Positions 62,211 to 64,000 of a stretch of 64,000 nt of DNA are shown piece by piece. The stretch is from assembly GCF_000170895.1 (NCBI RefSeq), contig NZ_ABCS01000025.1:46966-110965 (forward strand), given 5' to 3'. The position numbers and the translations under genes are program-made. The stretch is from Plesiocystis pacifica SIR-1. GTDB lineage: Bacteria > Myxococcota_A > Polyangia > Nannocystales > Nannocystaceae. How positions within the stretch are numbered: the stretch's first letter is position 1; every line of letters starts with the position of its first letter. The notes below the pieces were generated by a model. That model was given only the letters and a program-made list of their open reading frames with translations, ran no database searches and was not told the origin of the DNA.

Positions 62211-63167
62211 ATGCTGAACTCCAAGCTCTCCGACGACCTGTCCCCTGCGCTGCTGCTGCCGCCCACACCTCCTCCGCTCGCGCTCGGCGGGGACGAGCCG
62301 CGGCTCGACGCGTTGATGGCCCAAGGCCAGTCCGTGACCCTGGAGCTCGGGGCTGGGGCCCGCGCCCAGCTCCGCGATGAGCCCTACTCGGACCGCGTGC
62401 GCTGTGACCATCCGCGGCTGGCCGACGAGGCGCAGGCGCGTGAGCTGGGCCTGCGCCTGCTCGAGCAGGCCCAGGCCCGAGGTCGCGGGCGCGTGGTGGT
62501 CTTGGCCCCGGTCGCCCTCGAGGCCGGCTTCGCGGCGGAGGGCTTTCGGCGCGAGGGCCTGATGCCCAGCTTCTACCGCGGCGAGCAGGACTGCGCCGTG
62601 CTCGGGGCCTACCCGGACCAGGCGCGGGCTCGGCTCGCGGACCCGTGGTCGGTGGCCGAGGTCTTGTCCCTGATCGAGCACAAGGGCGGGAGCGGTCGCC
62701 AGCACGCCCCGGTCGAGACCCGGCGGGCGGAGGTCGAGGACGCCCCGGGCATCGCCGCGCTGCTGGACGGGACCTTCACGCAGTACCCGACGCCCAGCGG
62801 CGACGCGGCCTACATCGCGGAGGCCATCGAAGGCGGGACGCCCTTTCGCCTGATCGAGGCGGACGGCGATCCGGTCGCGTGCGCGAGCGCGGACCTGATC
62901 CCGTCCGCGCAGACGGCCGAGCTGACCGACTGCGCGACCTTGCCCAGCCACCGCGGCCGCGGCTACATGCAGTTCATCCTCGAGGATCTCATGGATGACC
63001 TGCGCGGCCTCGACTACCCCACGGCGTTCACGCTGGCGAGGGCGAGCGTCCCCGGCATCAACCTGGCGTTCTCGCGCCTGGGCTTCGACTACCAGGGCAC
63101 CATGCCGCAGTCGTGCCGGATCGGCGGCGGCATCGAAGACATGAACATCTGGTCGACTGAGGTCTGA
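62211..63167 (+). CDS. ablB: Beta-lysine N6-acetyltransferase
   Basis: 318 residues from the ATG at 62211; earlier in-frame starts add a poorly conserved tail. The C-terminal GNAT domain is a close match to AblB: FTQYPTPSGDAAYIAEAIEG, ELTDCATLPSHRGRGYMQFI (acetyl-CoA loop), FTLARASVPGINLAFSRLGFDYQG and the final GGGIEDMNIWS. The N-terminal half has VVVLAPVALEAGF and GEQDCAVLGAY, as in the family. AblB acetylates beta-lysine to the compatible solute N6-acetyl-beta-lysine. Its partner, lysine 2,3-aminomutase (AblA), is not in the window. Confidence 0.85.
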   Translation: MLNSKLSDDLSPALLLPPTPPPLALGGDEPRLDALMAQGQSVTLELGAGARAQLRDEPYSDRVRCDHPRLADEAQARELGLRLLEQAQARGRGRVVVLAPVALEAGFAAEGFRREGLMPSFYRGEQDCAVLGAYPDQARARLADPWSVAEVLSLIEHKGGSGRQHAPVETRRAEVEDAPGIAALLDGTFTQYPTPSGDAAYIAEAIEGGTPFRLIEADGDPVACASADLIPSAQTAELTDCATLPSHRGRGYMQFILEDLMDDLRGLDYPTAFTLARASVPGINLAFSRLGFDYQGTMPQSCRIGGGIEDMNIWSTEV

Positions 63168-63173
63168 CCCCGC

Positions 63174-64000
63174 TCAGCCGCCCGAGAGCCCGCGCCCGGC
63201 TCGGAGCCCGCGCAGCAGGGCGACGGCGTTGCGCCCGAGGTGCGGCGTGTAGTAGCCGCCCTCTTGGATGGCGACGACGGGGACGCCGATGGCCCCGACG
63301 AGCTCGCCGACGCGGTGGAAGTCCTCGGTGCTCAGGGCGAAGTCGCCGATCGGATCCTTGGCGTAGGCGTCGAGGCCCGCGGCGAGCACGACGAAGTCGG
63401 GGGCGAAGTGGCGGATGGTGGTCAGCGCGTGGGCCTCGAGGGCGGCGAGGTAGGCCTGCCCGTCGCAGCCGGCCTCGAGCACGAGGTTGAGGTTGTAGCC
63501 GCTGCCCTCGCCCTCGCCGGTCTCGCGCGGGTAGCCGGTGTAGAAGGGGAAGTAGGCGCGGGGGTCCCCGTGCAGCGAGACGGTGAGCACCTCGGCGGTG
63601 GTCTGGAACAGGCTCTGGGTCCCGTTGCCGTGGTGGAAGTCGATGTCGAGGACGACTACGCGCGCGCCGCCTTGGCGCAGCTCTCGGGCCGCGATGGCGC
63701 TGTTGTTGAAGTAGCAGTAGCCCCCGAACATGTCCTCTTCGGCGTGGTGACCCGGGGGGCGGGACAGGGCGTAGGCCAGCGGCGCGCCCGCGCGAACGGC
63801 TCGGGCCGCGTCCAGGGCACAGCCCGCGCTCCAGCCGGCGGCGGTCAGGGTCGAGGCGTTGAGCGGCGTGCCGGAGTCGAAGCACCACGCGCCCGCGTGG
63901 TGGAGGTTGCTCGGGTCGCCCTGGCCGCGGGCGAGCTTGGGGAACACCGTCGGGTGCCAGTCGCGGTCCTCGTCGAGCTGCTCGGCGGCGCTGTAGAGGG
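63174..64000 (-). CDS. Histone deacetylase-like amidohydrolase (partial, N-terminus outside window)
   Basis: About 275 C-terminal residues are visible; the frame runs open past the right edge (reading LYSAAEQLDEDRDWHPTVFP near 64000). The zinc-dependent deacetylase core is clear: SRPPGHHAEEDMFGGYCYFNN (charge-relay histidines), LDIDFHHGNGTQ (zinc Asp and His), LAAGLDAYAKDPIGDFALST (second zinc Asp) and QEGGYY (catalytic-site GGY). It is more similar to acetylpolyamine amidohydrolases than to AcuC. It removes acetyl groups from small amines or proteins in the cytosol. Convergent with ablB, six bases apart. Confidence 0.88.
   Translation of the reverse strand, partial: LYSAAEQLDEDRDWHPTVFPKLARGQGDPSNLHHAGAWCFDSGTPLNASTLTAAGWSAGCALDAARAVRAGAPLAYALSRPPGHHAEEDMFGGYCYFNNSAIAARELRQGGARVVVLDIDFHHGNGTQSLFQTTAEVLTVSLHGDPRAYFPFYTGYPRETGEGEGSGYNLNLVLEAGCDGQAYLAALEAHALTTIRHFAPDFVVLAAGLDAYAKDPIGDFALSTEDFHRVGELVGAIGVPVVAIQEGGYYTPHLGRNAVALLRGLRAGRGLSGG

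Overview
The window is GC-rich DNA (I judge about 70% GC by eye) with dense coding on both strands and short intergenic gaps. At least twelve predicted lipoproteins carry long Thr/Glu/Asp/Ser-rich linkers behind a lipobox. With Ser/Thr kinases carrying TPRs, cysteine-rich surface proteins, FG-GAP/UnbV propellers and EHAS-type ferritin-like lipoproteins, this points to a myxobacterium, most likely of the Nannocystineae (Nannocystis/Plesiocystis/Enhygromyxa type). A beta-lysine acetyltransferase (osmolyte synthesis) would fit a salt-exposed member. This is inference from gene content; no rRNA is present.

Layout. 1-7.5 kb (minus strand): partial AmpG-like transporter, a lipoprotein with a NuoH-like membrane half, an acidic membrane protein, a macro-domain protein without a normal start codon, CdnL/CarD, a small lipoprotein and NadB. 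7.5-14.8 kb (plus): tandem duplicated STAS-like genes, a lytic transglycosylase, a PHM-like copper monooxygenase with a haem c motif, an AIM24-like protein, PgsA, PabB, a PHA-system protein, a cluster of repeats and a 57-residue SPOR-like gene. 14.8-25 kb: cytochrome-like and ferritin-like lipoproteins, a propeller lipoprotein, two complete lspA genes around sixA, a UbiA prenyltransferase and a GT-C-like membrane protein. 25-34 kb: CDGSH protein, a kinase remnant fused to repeats, a tryptophan-dioxygenase-like/SnoaL fusion, an M28 peptidase, MAPEG, a cobalamin riboswitch with its surface lipoprotein, and a PARG-like protein. 34-43.4 kb: membrane protein, tyrS, zapA, a frameshifted prfA, a coiled-coil protein, UPF0158, DUF429 and a lipoprotein. 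43.6-51 kb: hybrid histidine kinase, glutathionyl-hydroquinone reductase, DUF4397 lipoprotein and an UnbV/ASPIC lipoprotein. 50.9-58 kb: an Hsp90-like GHKL ATPase translationally coupled to a 1,704-residue partner. 58-64 kb: sulfotransferase, Ser/Thr kinase with TPRs, AblB and a partial histone-deacetylase-like amidohydrolase.

How the genes work together. Housekeeping blocks (prfA-zapA-tyrS; pgsA-pabB; cdnL; nadB) are interleaved with envelope genes. Two LspA signal peptidases match the heavy lipoprotein load. The best candidate for an undescribed system is the GHKL ATPase plus giant-partner pair at 50910-57940. The giant protein begins with a decayed copy of the same ATPase fold and then carries four spaced copies of a beta-rich module. 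I cannot match this pair to a system I can name.

Limits. All functional calls rest on reading motifs by eye; no database search was run. Start codons are often ambiguous at this GC content, and alternatives are stated where they matter.
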